Of a stretch of 64,000 bases of DNA, positions 7,438 to 15,105 are shown piece by piece. The stretch is from NCBI GenBank assembly GCA_017412055.1, contig JAFQOW010000039.1:62001-126000 (forward strand). Reading direction: 5' to 3'. A program made the position numbers and the translations under genes. The stretch comes from Lachnospiraceae bacterium. GTDB taxonomy: Bacteria > Bacillota > Clostridia > Lachnospirales > Lachnospiraceae. Numbering within the stretch: position 1 is the stretch's first letter; each line of letters starts with the position of its first letter. The notes below the pieces were generated by a model. That model was given only the letters and a program-made list of their open reading frames with translations, did not search any database and was not told the DNA's origin.

Positions 7438-8166
7438 TTATTCCTCTACTGTCTCCTCAGCTGCTTCCTCTACGTCTACAGCTTCACCCTGATTAGCCTC
7501 GATAACAGCATCAGCCATCTTAGAAACGATAAGCTTAACTGCTCTGATAGCATCATCATTACCAGGAATGATATAATCTAACTCTTCTGGATCACAGTTT
7601 GTATCACCGATACCGATTAACTTAATACCAAGTGAATGTGCTTCCTGTACACAAATTTTTTCCTTCTTAGGATCTACTACGAAGATAGCATCTGGGATCT
7701 TCTTCATATCCTTGATACCACCAAGGTTCTTCTCAAGCTTATCCCACTCCTTCTTAATTTCGATAACTTCCTTCTTTGGAAGAACATCAAATGTTCCATC
7801 TTCTGCCATAACTTCGATAGCCTTTAATCTCTCAATTCTTGACTGAATTGTCTTGAAGTTTGTGAGCATACCACCTAACCATCTCTCGTTAACGTAGTAC
7901 ATACCACATCTCTCAGCCTCTGTCTTAACAGCATCCTGAGCCTGCTTCTTTGTACCTACAAAAAGGATTGTACCACCCTCAGCTACTACATCAGCGATAG
8001 CCTTGTAAGCCTCGTCTACCTTACCAACTGACTTCTGTAAGTCGATGATATGGATACCATTTCTCTCTGTGTAGATGTACTCTGCCATCTTAGGGTTCCA
8101 TCTTCTTGTCTGATGTCCGAAATGAACACCTGCCTCAAGTAACTGCTTCATTGAAATAACGCTCAT
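7438..8166 (-). CDS. rpsB: Ribosomal protein S2
   Basis: A 242-residue small-subunit protein with the family start [19 protein letters not shown], the TRRWNPKM motif and the [10 protein letters not shown] motif. The acidic tail ([13 protein letters not shown]) is common in Clostridia. A strong GGAGGT site precedes the start. The leader region 8167-8321 shows no promoter that I trust. In Bacillus the same gene pair, rpsB-tsf, also lies just after the fla/che locus and swrB. Confidence 0.97.
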   Translation of the reverse strand: MSVISMKQLLEAGVHFGHQTRRWNPKMAEYIYTERNGIHIIDLQKSVGKVDEAYKAIADVVAEGGTILFVGTKKQAQDAVKTEAERCGMYYVNERWLGGMLTNFKTIQSRIERLKAIEVMAEDGTFDVLPKKEVIEIKKEWDKLEKNLGGIKDMKKIPDAIFVVDPKKEKICVQEAHSLGIKLIGIGDTNCDPEELDYIIPGNDDAIRAVKLIVSKMADAVIEANQGEAVDVEEAAEETVEE

Positions 8167-8321
8167 TTTTAATACCTCCGGTTTTTTAATAATTTTCTTT
8201 CACATACTTCCTGTCTTTACAGACCTCAAAGACCTCGAGCACGGCACCTTTTGAGAATTCATATGTGTGTTTATTGCATTTTCTATGTATATTTACACAG
8301 TCAGCCTTGTTATCTTAACAT

Positions 8322-8350
8322 AAAAAAAGCCCTTATGCAAGGACTTTTTA
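8322..8350 (-). terminator. Terminator between the palindromic element and rpsB
   Basis: On the minus strand AAAAAGTCCTT pairs with AAGGGCTTTTT (one mismatch, 4-base loop), followed by seven T. It would end transcripts coming from the 9000-9629 gene through the long palindrome, 28 bases beyond the left end of that element. Confidence 0.75.
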
Positions 8351-8377
8351 AATAATTCTACTCCAAAAAAATTCAGT

Positions 8378-8983
8378 ACATAATTCACATTATCGGAACC
8401 CATAAATGTTATGAGACGATTTTCTGGCATTTACTTGTATGACTGCGTACGAAGTATCCATCTATTTTTTATCGCCTCTCGAGGGTTCCGATGATTTGCT
8501 TATATGCCCTCTTGATACTAAGCCTATGTGTATTTTCATTAAAAACACAACATAGCCAGTGGTGTTCACAGGACACGGACAACGATTCGATTTTCTATTT
8601 TCAGTATCCCGCGCCAAAGAATGCTTATTTTCCACCTGCCTCCATAACTCATCAGCTTGGCCTATTAACTCTCGCGTAGCGAGAGTAGCCAAGCTTCTTC
8701 AAACAGTATTTTGGCAGGTGGGCATTATCTTTGACGCGGGATGCTGAAAACTTAACGAAAATCTCCATATGTTGTCCGTTGCCCTGCGAACATCCACTTA
8801 GCTAAAGTTGTGTTTTATCGAAAATATCACACAGTAATAAACTTGTATCAAGAGGGCATTTAGCAAATCACGGGTTCATCGAAACAGCGGTAAAAAGTAG
8901 ATGGATATTCGTAGCAGTAATCAACATTTACACCAGAAAATCGGCAACTATATTATAATGAGTTCCGATAATGTGAATTATGT
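8378..8983. repeat. 606-bp near-palindromic element, possible large structured RNA or hairpin mobile element
   Basis: The outer 22 bases (8378-8399 and 8962-8983) are perfect inverse copies. Going inward, more blocks match in inverse order: an 11-base block at 8417-8427, TATCCATCTA, ATGCCCTCTTGATAC, GGACAAC, ATCCCGCG, CCACCTGCC and AGCTTGG. The element closes on a perfect 8-bp stem (8668-8675 with 8679-8686) around a 3-base loop. The two arms of about 300 bases are diverged inverse copies. Between the matched blocks each arm also has its own local hairpin, for example 8522-8557 on the left and 8805-8844 on the right. No convincing coding frame lies inside. It sits 16 bases after the stop of the MltG-like gene, and a terminator follows on the minus strand. 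Confidence 0.85.
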
Positions 8984-8999
8984 TGTTTACGGATTGATA

Positions 9000-9629
9000 T
9001 TACTTTTTAGGCTTACTTGTAATTGTCTCCGCAATTTGCTTATATGACATATCACTTGTAATCGTAAACTTTCCATTTTGAATATTTGAAGCATATCCGT
9101 TGTCACAAAGATATTTATCAAACTCTTTATAATTTGATATTATCCCTGCCTCCTCTAGAGCTATAGCAACCTGCTTTGAACTAGTCTTTGCAGTAACTGT
9201 AAGCACATATGTCTTAGCAGTCTCATTGCCCTTTGTGGTTTCTTCTTCAGTCTGTGGCTCCTTAGTGGTACTTTCCTGTGTAGTCTGTTCCTTTGTAGTT
9301 TCCTCTTTAGTAGTCACTTCCTTAGTTGTTGTTTCTTCTACGGTTGTAGTCTCTTCTTTAGTAGTAGACTCTTCTACCTTTGAAGTTGTAATCTCTTCCT
9401 TTTCCGTTTGACTATTGTTTTCACTTGTTGTAGAGTTGTCAGATACTGAATTAGTGGTATCTATCTCCTCTGTAACAGTTCCATTCTCTGGATACACCAT
9501 TCCTAGCTTTAATGCCTTTTCCTTTATCTGTTTATCTGACATTTTATAGGAATAGGATATCATCAATATAATCGTAGCAAACAGTACGCCTGTTCCTAAT
9601 CCTCGCAAATAATATTTTAGTTTCATCAC
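9000..9629 (-). CDS. Membrane-anchored protein with Thr/Glu-rich stalk and MltG/YceG LysM-like domain
   Basis: A 209-residue protein. One N-terminal membrane helix (about 9-27, LGTGVLFATIILMISYSY) is followed by a stalk at about 50-138 made of repeated EETTT/KEETT units, which looks like a wall-spanning spacer. The last 70 residues (TAKTSSKQVAIALEEAGII...YKQIAETITSKP) match the LysM-like subdomain of the endolytic transglycosylase MltG. The catalytic part of MltG is absent, so it may bind peptidoglycan without cutting it. It lies seven bases after the SwrB-like gene at the end of the motility locus; a role in letting the flagellar rod pass the wall is only a guess. Confidence 0.75.
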   Translation of the reverse strand: MMKLKYYLRGLGTGVLFATIILMISYSYKMSDKQIKEKALKLGMVYPENGTVTEEIDTTNSVSDNSTTSENNSQTEKEEITTSKVEESTTKEETTTVEETTTKEVTTKEETTKEQTTQESTTKEPQTEEETTKGNETAKTYVLTVTAKTSSKQVAIALEEAGIISNYKEFDKYLCDNGYASNIQNGKFTITSDMSYKQIAETITSKPKK

Positions 9630-9636
9630 ACAGCTC

Positions 9637-10320
9637 CTATCTAGAATTAAATAAATCGATAACCAATCTTACCTCACCTATACCAAGACCAAGCTCTTTA
9701 GCAATCTCAATATTTGTCTTGCCCTTAGCATAGAGATCAAGAATCATTTGATTATTGTTACTTATTTCACGCTTTCTTAAGCTGCCTGATTTCTCAGTGG
9801 ACTTTACTTCTTCCTTAGCTTCACTGATTTCCACTTTACTTGTATCATTTATCATCGGCTCTTCATTCGCTACTACATTTGCAGATTTCTTTGTCACATC
9901 CTTAGCCACATCATTAACTATGGCCATCTTCTTTACACTTGCCTTAACAGCTTCGATATCTCTGATAGTATTCTTAAGTACCTCTTCCTTATCATTTAAC
10001 ATATTGTATAAAAACATAACCTCATCATGATTCTGACTGATTTTTTCCTGAATTTCTTCAGAATATTCGCCCATAGCCATTATCTTTTCATTAGTGAGCT
10101 TGTCTATTTTTATTTCCATCTGTTCTATTTTATCGTCAATAACATTTGCAACCTCTGCTTCAACCTCTCTCTTAACTATCTCCTCTGTCACATTGGCTAC
10201 ATTGACGCCACCTATCATCTCATCCTTCATATCCTGAGCCATAAGATGCTCTGAAAATAGGAAACTACATGCAACGCATATAAGTCCTATAATTACTAAA
10301 CATATTTCTAAACCTGACAT
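9637..10320 (-). CDS. SwrB-like/DUF6115 single-pass membrane protein with C-terminal HTH-like helix
   Basis: A 227-residue protein: an N-terminal membrane helix (LEICLVIIGLICVACSFLFS, about 4-24), a long coiled coil (about 45-125), a charged linker, and a C-terminal segment MILDLYAKGKTNIEIAKELGLGIGEVRLVIDL that looks like a helix-turn-helix. This is the layout of the DUF6115 family and of Bacillus SwrB (YlxL). SwrB follows sigD at the end of fla/che and promotes assembly of the flagellar export gate. The position here, between fapA and rpsB, agrees. Direct homology to SwrB is inferred from layout and place. Confidence 0.72.
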   Translation of the reverse strand: MSGLEICLVIIGLICVACSFLFSEHLMAQDMKDEMIGGVNVANVTEEIVKREVEAEVANVIDDKIEQMEIKIDKLTNEKIMAMGEYSEEIQEKISQNHDEVMFLYNMLNDKEEVLKNTIRDIEAVKASVKKMAIVNDVAKDVTKKSANVVANEEPMINDTSKVEISEAKEEVKSTEKSGSLRKREISNNNQMILDLYAKGKTNIEIAKELGLGIGEVRLVIDLFNSR

Positions 10321-10339
10321 TTTACTGCTTCCTTCTATT

Positions 10340-10663
10340 CTATATTTTTATATCAAATCCACCTTGGCTTTTTACTAGCACTTGTTCTTCTACTGACTCT
10401 TCACCTTTGTCATTGACCTTTTTCTTTACTTTAACACTAACGTATTCATTAGCACCCTTATCCTTGGCATCAAACTTCTTTTGCTCCTTATTTATATTAT
10501 CCTTGCGAATTACATTCTCTGACTTATGCTGCACTTCTTTATGTGTAGTGGCAGCAATATTAGCCTGTTCTACATAAGGCTTAGTGTTTTCCGCATGTTT
10601 AATACTAGTCATATTCTGACTATTTTGAACTGTTCCTTGTATAACTACTGGTTTTACAATCAT
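10340..10663 (-). CDS. Small hydrophilic protein of the motility locus, unknown function
   Basis: A 107-residue protein with no membrane segment and no cysteine. The start MIVKPVVIQGTVQNSQ resembles short clostridial proteins that begin M-x-I-K-P-I-D-x-Q and are encoded beside fapA. The rest is Lys/Glu/Asn-rich and probably unstructured, with a basic patch (VSVKVKKKVNDKG) near the end. It starts 12 bases after the fapA stop codon and so shares its transcript. No function is known to me. Confidence 0.7.
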   Translation of the reverse strand: MIVKPVVIQGTVQNSQNMTSIKHAENTKPYVEQANIAATTHKEVQHKSENVIRKDNINKEQKKFDAKDKGANEYVSVKVKKKVNDKGEESVEEQVLVKSQGGFDIKI

Positions 10664-10675
10664 ACTATCCCTCCA

Positions 10676-12274
10676 TTAAAATGATAATGGTTTTATCTCA
10701 CCCTTCTGCTTCATAAACTTAACATGTGCTAAATCTTCATGAATCAATATGTAATCGCCAGCTATAATCACCTTCGTTCCAGCATGAACATCACTATTTA
10801 CCTGAATCTTTGCATGAATATTGCTTGCAAGCTGTTCAGAAAGCGATGTATATTCATCAGACAGCTTCTTTATTTCAGCATCTAAAAGAATCATATTCTT
10901 AGTAAATTGCGGAATAAGCGCCTTCTTTTCAGGCTCTAATATGCCCATTTCCTGTTTTTTTCTCATAAGCTGAACAAGCTGGTCAAACTTTATTCTCTCT
11001 TCTGTCTTTTCTGTTATTTCCGTCTTAATATCAGTCATTCTCGTTGCAACTGTAGGGTCTGTGCCGACCTCTACCTCTGTTGTTGTTCCCATGGCAGAAC
11101 CGATTCTTGTTGCTTCTATAAGTACAGATGAACGAACCTTACCACCTATAATGTTACCATTCTTTCCTCTTACAAATATATCGCCCTTGGCTATTACATT
11201 GCTATGAAGAATAGTATCTGTTTCAATATATCCTTCTACATTAATATCTGCGCTTTCGATAAACTTAGATATAAGATTTCCCTTACAAACTAATTTTCCT
11301 TTACCCATTCCCTGGATACCTCTGTGGAGGATTATATCTCCGTCAGCATATATACTTGCGCCTTCCACAACACCAAATATCTCAATATTTCCATTTGCAT
11401 GGACTGAAAAACCTGTTCTTACATTTCCCTTTATAGTAACTGAACCATTATATTCAATGTCACCTGTTGAATTATCTACATCTGCTGGCACATCATAATT
11501 ATCTGAAACGAATACTCTATCACCTTCCAATGTAACATGTCCATCTACCAGTGATATAAGTCTTAATCCATCCTCTGAAAGCTCAATATTTTTTCCATGC
11601 TTAAGAGTCATGCGTTCTACTCTAGCAGGTCTTACCTGTGTTCCATAAATATCTACACCTGGTGTACCTAAATCTTCCTTTGTAAGCACAGCTAATACGT
11701 CACCTTTAGATACATGACTAATATTATCTAAGTGATGGAAATCTACAGAACCATCATCCTTAAGACGTGGTTTTGACTTTTTATCTGCTTGGAATTTATA
11801 TTCTATAGAAGCATTCTTTCCCTGAATTGGCTTTGTACCTAATGCTACAATTACATTTGTACAATACTCTGGCTCTAACTCATGCTTCTTTAAGGCCTCA
11901 TATACGATTCCAGTATTAATCTTTAATGCCTTTAAATCTCTTTCAAATTCATCTGCATCAGCTCTTTTTCTTCCTTCACTTGGTGGATAAAATCTAGCTA
12001 TTGCATACATTTTATCAGGTGTAACCTTCACCTTCATTATCTCATCTACCGTATGTGTAGTTTCATTACATATAGTAATACTTACAGGCTCTCTAGCTGT
12101 AAGAATAGTCTCATTGATAAGCTTGAGATTATAATTCTCTATATGTCTATCGTTCAAGTATTCAATCACTTCATCTGTTTTAAGTGCTTCACCGCCATTT
12201 ACTGGTGGGAAATATTTTAATTTTATACTTGCTTCTCTAATATCTAATTGAAAATATGCGTTCTTTTGTGCCAT
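10676..12274 (-). CDS. fapA: FapA family protein (DUF342)
   Basis: A 532-residue protein of the FapA/DUF342 family. The N-terminal part (about 1-150) precedes a right-handed beta-helix region with repeated short hydrophobic strands and glycines (GSVTIKGNVRTGFSVHANG, EIFGVVEGASIYADGDI, NVEGYIETDTI). A coiled coil at about 425-485 follows and then the C-terminal DVHAGTKVIIAGDY strand. In Vibrio, FapA controls flagellar assembly through glucose signalling. In Clostridia the gene is regularly found downstream of sigma-28 in the flagellar locus. A terminator and a likely new promoter separate it from fliA. Confidence 0.88.
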   Translation of the reverse strand: MAQKNAYFQLDIREASIKLKYFPPVNGGEALKTDEVIEYLNDRHIENYNLKLINETILTAREPVSITICNETTHTVDEIMKVKVTPDKMYAIARFYPPSEGRKRADADEFERDLKALKINTGIVYEALKKHELEPEYCTNVIVALGTKPIQGKNASIEYKFQADKKSKPRLKDDGSVDFHHLDNISHVSKGDVLAVLTKEDLGTPGVDIYGTQVRPARVERMTLKHGKNIELSEDGLRLISLVDGHVTLEGDRVFVSDNYDVPADVDNSTGDIEYNGSVTIKGNVRTGFSVHANGNIEIFGVVEGASIYADGDIILHRGIQGMGKGKLVCKGNLISKFIESADINVEGYIETDTILHSNVIAKGDIFVRGKNGNIIGGKVRSSVLIEATRIGSAMGTTTEVEVGTDPTVATRMTDIKTEITEKTEERIKFDQLVQLMRKKQEMGILEPEKKALIPQFTKNMILLDAEIKKLSDEYTSLSEQLASNIHAKIQVNSDVHAGTKVIIAGDYILIHEDLAHVKFMKQKGEIKPLSF

Positions 12275-12316
12275 ATCTAAACTCCTATTAATTTAATTCA
12301 CTACATAGATACTATT

Positions 12317-12345
12317 AGTATATACGAGCAACAAAAAAGGTGCAA
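12317..12345 (-). promoter_or_regulatory. Probable fapA promoter inside the fliA terminator
   Basis: On the minus strand, TTGCAC (12340-12345) and TATACT (12317-12322) are 17 bases apart, 43 bases before the fapA start. The -35 box is part of the right arm of the terminator stem, so folding of the RNA and start of new transcription share bases. Confidence 0.5.
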
Positions 12346-12366
12346 GACCTTTTTACAGTCTTGCAC
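12333..12366 (-). terminator. Terminator after fliA
   Basis: GTGCAAGAC (12340-12348) pairs perfectly with GTCTTGCAC (12358-12366). On the minus strand a C and six T follow. It lies 37 bases after the fliA stop and should end the main fla/che transcript. Confidence 0.85.
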
Positions 12367-12403
12367 AAATAAATTCTGTCAAATCCTATTGTATTATACC
12401 ATA

Positions 12404-13171
12404 TTATAGTCCAAATACATATCCTGCTGCTGAACCTAGCTTTGTTTTCATTTTCTGCAAGGCTCTGGTATGAAGCTGAGACACTCTTGATTCTGACACC
12501 TCAAGCACCAAGCTTATTTCCTTCAATGTAAGCTCCTCATAATAGTATAAAAGGATTACCTTCTTTTCTCTATCTGTAAGTGTTTCCAAGGATTCGGCCA
12601 ATAGTTTTTTTAATTCATCCTTTTCTATAACCTCTTCTGGTGTTTCAAATGTATTAACACCTACTGACTCCACATTCTTTTCACCACTTGTATCTACAAA
12701 TTCATCCAAAGATATTACATTGGTAACATTAGCCTGTCCCTGCCAGTTAAGAAGTTCATCCTCGCTGATTCCTATCTCCTTAGCTAACTCCTCATCTGTA
12801 GCAGGTCTGCCAAGCTCCAGTTCCAATTTACTCATAGCCGCATCTATCTTCTTCTGCTTTTGTCTTAGTGACCTTGGAATCCAATCCATTTTTCTAATTT
12901 GATCTAATATTGCACCCCTGATTCTAAGACTGGCATAAGTTTCAAACTTTATGCCCTTCCCATAATCAAATTTATCTATGGCATCTATCAATCCAAAGAT
13001 ACCATAGCCTACTAAATCATCATACTCAACATTGTAACCTAAATACATACTTAAACGTCCGGCAACAATCTTTACTAATGGAGCATATTCAATTATTAAT
13101 TTTTCTCTAACTTCAGCAGTTCGATGTCTCGAATATCCTTCCCAAAGTTTGTTCTTTTCTGTCTCTGTCAT
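12404..13171 (-). CDS. fliA: Flagellar sigma factor sigma-28 (FliA/SigD)
   Basis: A 255-residue sigma factor. Region 2 is in YDDLVGYGIFGLIDAIDKFDYGKG with the -10-reading DWIPRSLR motif after it. Region 3 holds RPATDEELAKEIGISEDEL, and region 4 holds TLKEISLVLEVSESRVSQLHTRA. It directs RNA polymerase to late flagellar genes (filament, chemoreceptors), which lie outside this window. It is the last gene of the fla/che run, four bases after the small membrane gene. No flgM (anti-sigma) gene is nearby. Confidence 0.95.
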   Translation of the reverse strand: MTETEKNKLWEGYSRHRTAEVREKLIIEYAPLVKIVAGRLSMYLGYNVEYDDLVGYGIFGLIDAIDKFDYGKGIKFETYASLRIRGAILDQIRKMDWIPRSLRQKQKKIDAAMSKLELELGRPATDEELAKEIGISEDELLNWQGQANVTNVISLDEFVDTSGEKNVESVGVNTFETPEEVIEKDELKKLLAESLETLTDREKKVILLYYYEELTLKEISLVLEVSESRVSQLHTRALQKMKTKLGSAAGYVFGL

Positions 13172-13175
13172 CTAG

Positions 13176-13484
13176 TTACACCTTTTCCCCATCCAAAGAT
13201 TCACTCTCTGAATTCTCTTGTTCATCTTTCTTTTCAGAATCCTCCGATTCCTCTGTAGACTCTTCACCCTCCTCGGCATCTGAGCCATCATCAATCTTTG
13301 TTACATAAATAGCTTTATTTATTATCTTTCTACCAATGGCTCCGACGATGTAAAAAACTATCAACGCCGACAAAACTATTAAAAATATTTCATATGTTTC
13401 GTATGGATTAATCATTGTAACTATACAAGCCATCAATCCACCTGTCAATGAAACTATAGACGGAATATATTTAGTTCTTTCCAT
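13176..13484 (-). CDS. Small two-helix membrane protein with acidic tail, unknown function
   Basis: A protein of 102 residues from the ATG at 13482-13484, chosen because GGTGGTGAGG precedes it; GTG codons just upstream are possible starts. Two membrane helices (IVSLTGGLMACIVTMI and IFLIVLSALIVFYIVGAI) are followed by a strongly acidic, Ser/Glu-rich tail (DAEEGEESTEESEDSEKKDE). It sits between cheD and fliA with short gaps on both sides. In other clostridial fla/che loci a small membrane protein may occupy this place. The function is unknown. Confidence 0.72.
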   Translation of the reverse strand: MERTKYIPSIVSLTGGLMACIVTMINPYETYEIFLIVLSALIVFYIVGAIGRKIINKAIYVTKIDDGSDAEEGEESTEESEDSEKKDEQENSESESLDGEKV

Positions 13485-13501
13485 CGTCCTCACCACCTTT
13501 C

Positions 13502-13990
13502 TTATAACTGTTTTTCTGGTTTTCCGACTGATTTAATTGTAAAAATACCTGTGTTAGAATCAATAATAACTGTTCTACCATAATTTAATCCTGTATCATC
13601 AGCTAAAATCGGTATTTTTAATTCTTCTAGTACTTTCTTTACAGCTCGTACATTTTTCTCTCCAACATTAAGTGCATCATTGTTCTTCATGGCAAATGCA
13701 AACATACACGCACCTCCTGCAATCTTCGCAGTAAGACGGCTTCTTTTTGCTCCAGCTTCTTCCATAAGTCTGACAGTTTCTACAATTCCTGTATCTGCAA
13801 ATTTTGCAATGTTAGAGTTGTTCTTTATCTCTTTACTACTTGGTAACATAATATGTGCAAGTCCTGTAATTTTAGTAACCGAATCATATAATGCAATACC
13901 AACGCACGATCCAAGACCAATAGTGGTTAAACAATCAGGTTCCCTACATATATTTAGGTCAGCCATACCAACTTTGATTGTTTCACTCAT
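13502..13990 (-). CDS. cheD: Chemoreceptor glutamine deamidase CheD
   Basis: A 162-residue enzyme that deamidates glutamines of chemoreceptors and partners with CheC. The catalytic cysteine is in GLGSCVGIALYD (about residue 29), and the catalytic histidine is in GLAHIMLPSS. AKIAGGACMFAF and VGEKNVRAV are typical family motifs. The gene follows cheC by 11 bases; the CheC-CheD complex links receptor modification to CheY-P level, as in Bacillus. Confidence 0.96.
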   Translation of the reverse strand: MSETIKVGMADLNICREPDCLTTIGLGSCVGIALYDSVTKITGLAHIMLPSSKEIKNNSNIAKFADTGIVETVRLMEEAGAKRSRLTAKIAGGACMFAFAMKNNDALNVGEKNVRAVKKVLEELKIPILADDTGLNYGRTVIIDSNTGIFTIKSVGKPEKQL

Positions 13991-14001
13991 ATTATTATCC
14001 T

Positions 14002-14625
14002 CTATAATCCTAAGGAACTTAAAATCTTATCATAGGAATCAAGTTCTGGTACTAATACAAAATAACCGCTTATCTGTGAATCATCATCAAACTGTGTCTG
14101 TATAAGTAATACCTTATCACCTATTTTTGAAAACTCAATAGCAGGTATACTAAGTATTGCCTCAGCCATATCAATCTGTAAGCTAGGTACAGATGATACA
14201 ATTGTTAATCTAGTCATATCAGACAATGCTGACAAATACGAACCGGTAATAATATTACCAATCTCACGAAGTGCCGAGAATTCCATCTCGTCAAAATTAA
14301 TATCATCACTAGCATCGTCTAATGGTTTGCCCATAAGACTATTAACAAGAGCACGTGCAGATGAAACATCCAAAAGGAACATCATCATACCATCTACATC
14401 ACCTTCAAGCAACAGTAGTATTCCTACCATAATCTCTTCTTCTCTTCCCATGGCTTTTGCCAATTCAGAAAAACCGAGCAAATTAACTTTCGGAACTCTC
14501 ATATCAATCTTTGCATTGATAAGCTTAGAAAGTGCAGTTGTTGCATTTCCAGCACCGATATTACCAAGTTCCTTTAGTACATCATATTGCAGAGAATTAA
14601 GATTGCCTAAATCTATTTTTGACAT
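14002..14625 (-). CDS. cheC: CheY-P phosphatase CheC
   Basis: A 207-residue protein with both phosphatase centres intact. The first is LKELGNIGAGNATTALSKL followed by P; the second is LREIGNIITGSYLSALSDM followed by P. The E-x2-N...P pattern is seen in each. CheC removes phosphate from CheY and is stimulated by binding CheD. The gene lies between cheW and cheD. Confidence 0.96.
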   Translation of the reverse strand: MSKIDLGNLNSLQYDVLKELGNIGAGNATTALSKLINAKIDMRVPKVNLLGFSELAKAMGREEEIMVGILLLLEGDVDGMMMFLLDVSSARALVNSLMGKPLDDASDDINFDEMEFSALREIGNIITGSYLSALSDMTRLTIVSSVPSLQIDMAEAILSIPAIEFSKIGDKVLLIQTQFDDDSQISGYFVLVPELDSYDKILSSLGL

Positions 14626-14643
14626 AATTCCTCTTTTCCGTGA

Positions 14644-15090
14644 TTAAATATCTATCACTCCATTAATGTTAAGAATTGATATTAAATTGTCATTATATTT
14701 TCCTACTGCGTTAATATACTTTGCCTTTTCATCATTCTGATTGCTCTGTATTTTTTCAATACTATCTGAATCCAAAGCTAATACTTCCTTAACTTCGTCA
14801 ACGATAATACCTATAGCCTCCTGATGCTCCGGCTTTAATATTATAATTCTTGTCTTGTCTGTTATAACATCTTCGTCAAGTTCAAATTTACGTCTTACAC
14901 TCATAATTGGAACTATTTCACCACGAAGGTTGATAACTCCACGGAAAAATCTTGGAGCCTTTGGAACTCTTGTGATTTTCTGCATACGGACAATATTATC
15001 AACATATTTAATATCTATTCCATACTGCTCAATACCAAGATTTACAACTATGTACTGAGTAGTTTGGTTTTCGATTTTTGCGATTTCCAT
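14644..15090 (-). CDS. cheW: Chemotaxis coupling protein CheW
   Basis: A 148-residue SH3-like adaptor joining receptors to CheA. The motifs QYIVVNLGIEQYGIDIKYV, VPKAPRFFRGVINLRGEIVP and KTRIIILK are standard. It lies 15 bases after cheA and 18 before cheC, inside the same run. Confidence 0.96.
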   Translation of the reverse strand: MEIAKIENQTTQYIVVNLGIEQYGIDIKYVDNIVRMQKITRVPKAPRFFRGVINLRGEIVPIMSVRRKFELDEDVITDKTRIIILKPEHQEAIGIIVDEVKEVLALDSDSIEKIQSNQNDEKAKYINAVGKYNDNLISILNINGVIDI

Positions 15091-15105
15091 AACAACACCT
15101 CCACA

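Noticed and set aside
8462-8747. Overlapping open frames of 60-76 codons on both strands inside the palindrome
   Set aside because: They lie in both directions over the same inverse-repeat blocks, have no ribosome site and no family pattern; frames of this kind are expected from a GC-richer palindrome.
8389-8971. CCGATAA in the inverted repeat ends, resembling a sigma-28 -10 box
   Set aside because: No TAAA-type -35 box lies at 15-16 bases upstream on either strand; the sequence is part of the terminal repeat.
9226-9411. Val/Ser-rich plus-strand frame
   Set aside because: It is only the complement of the Thr/Glu repeats of the MltG-like gene.
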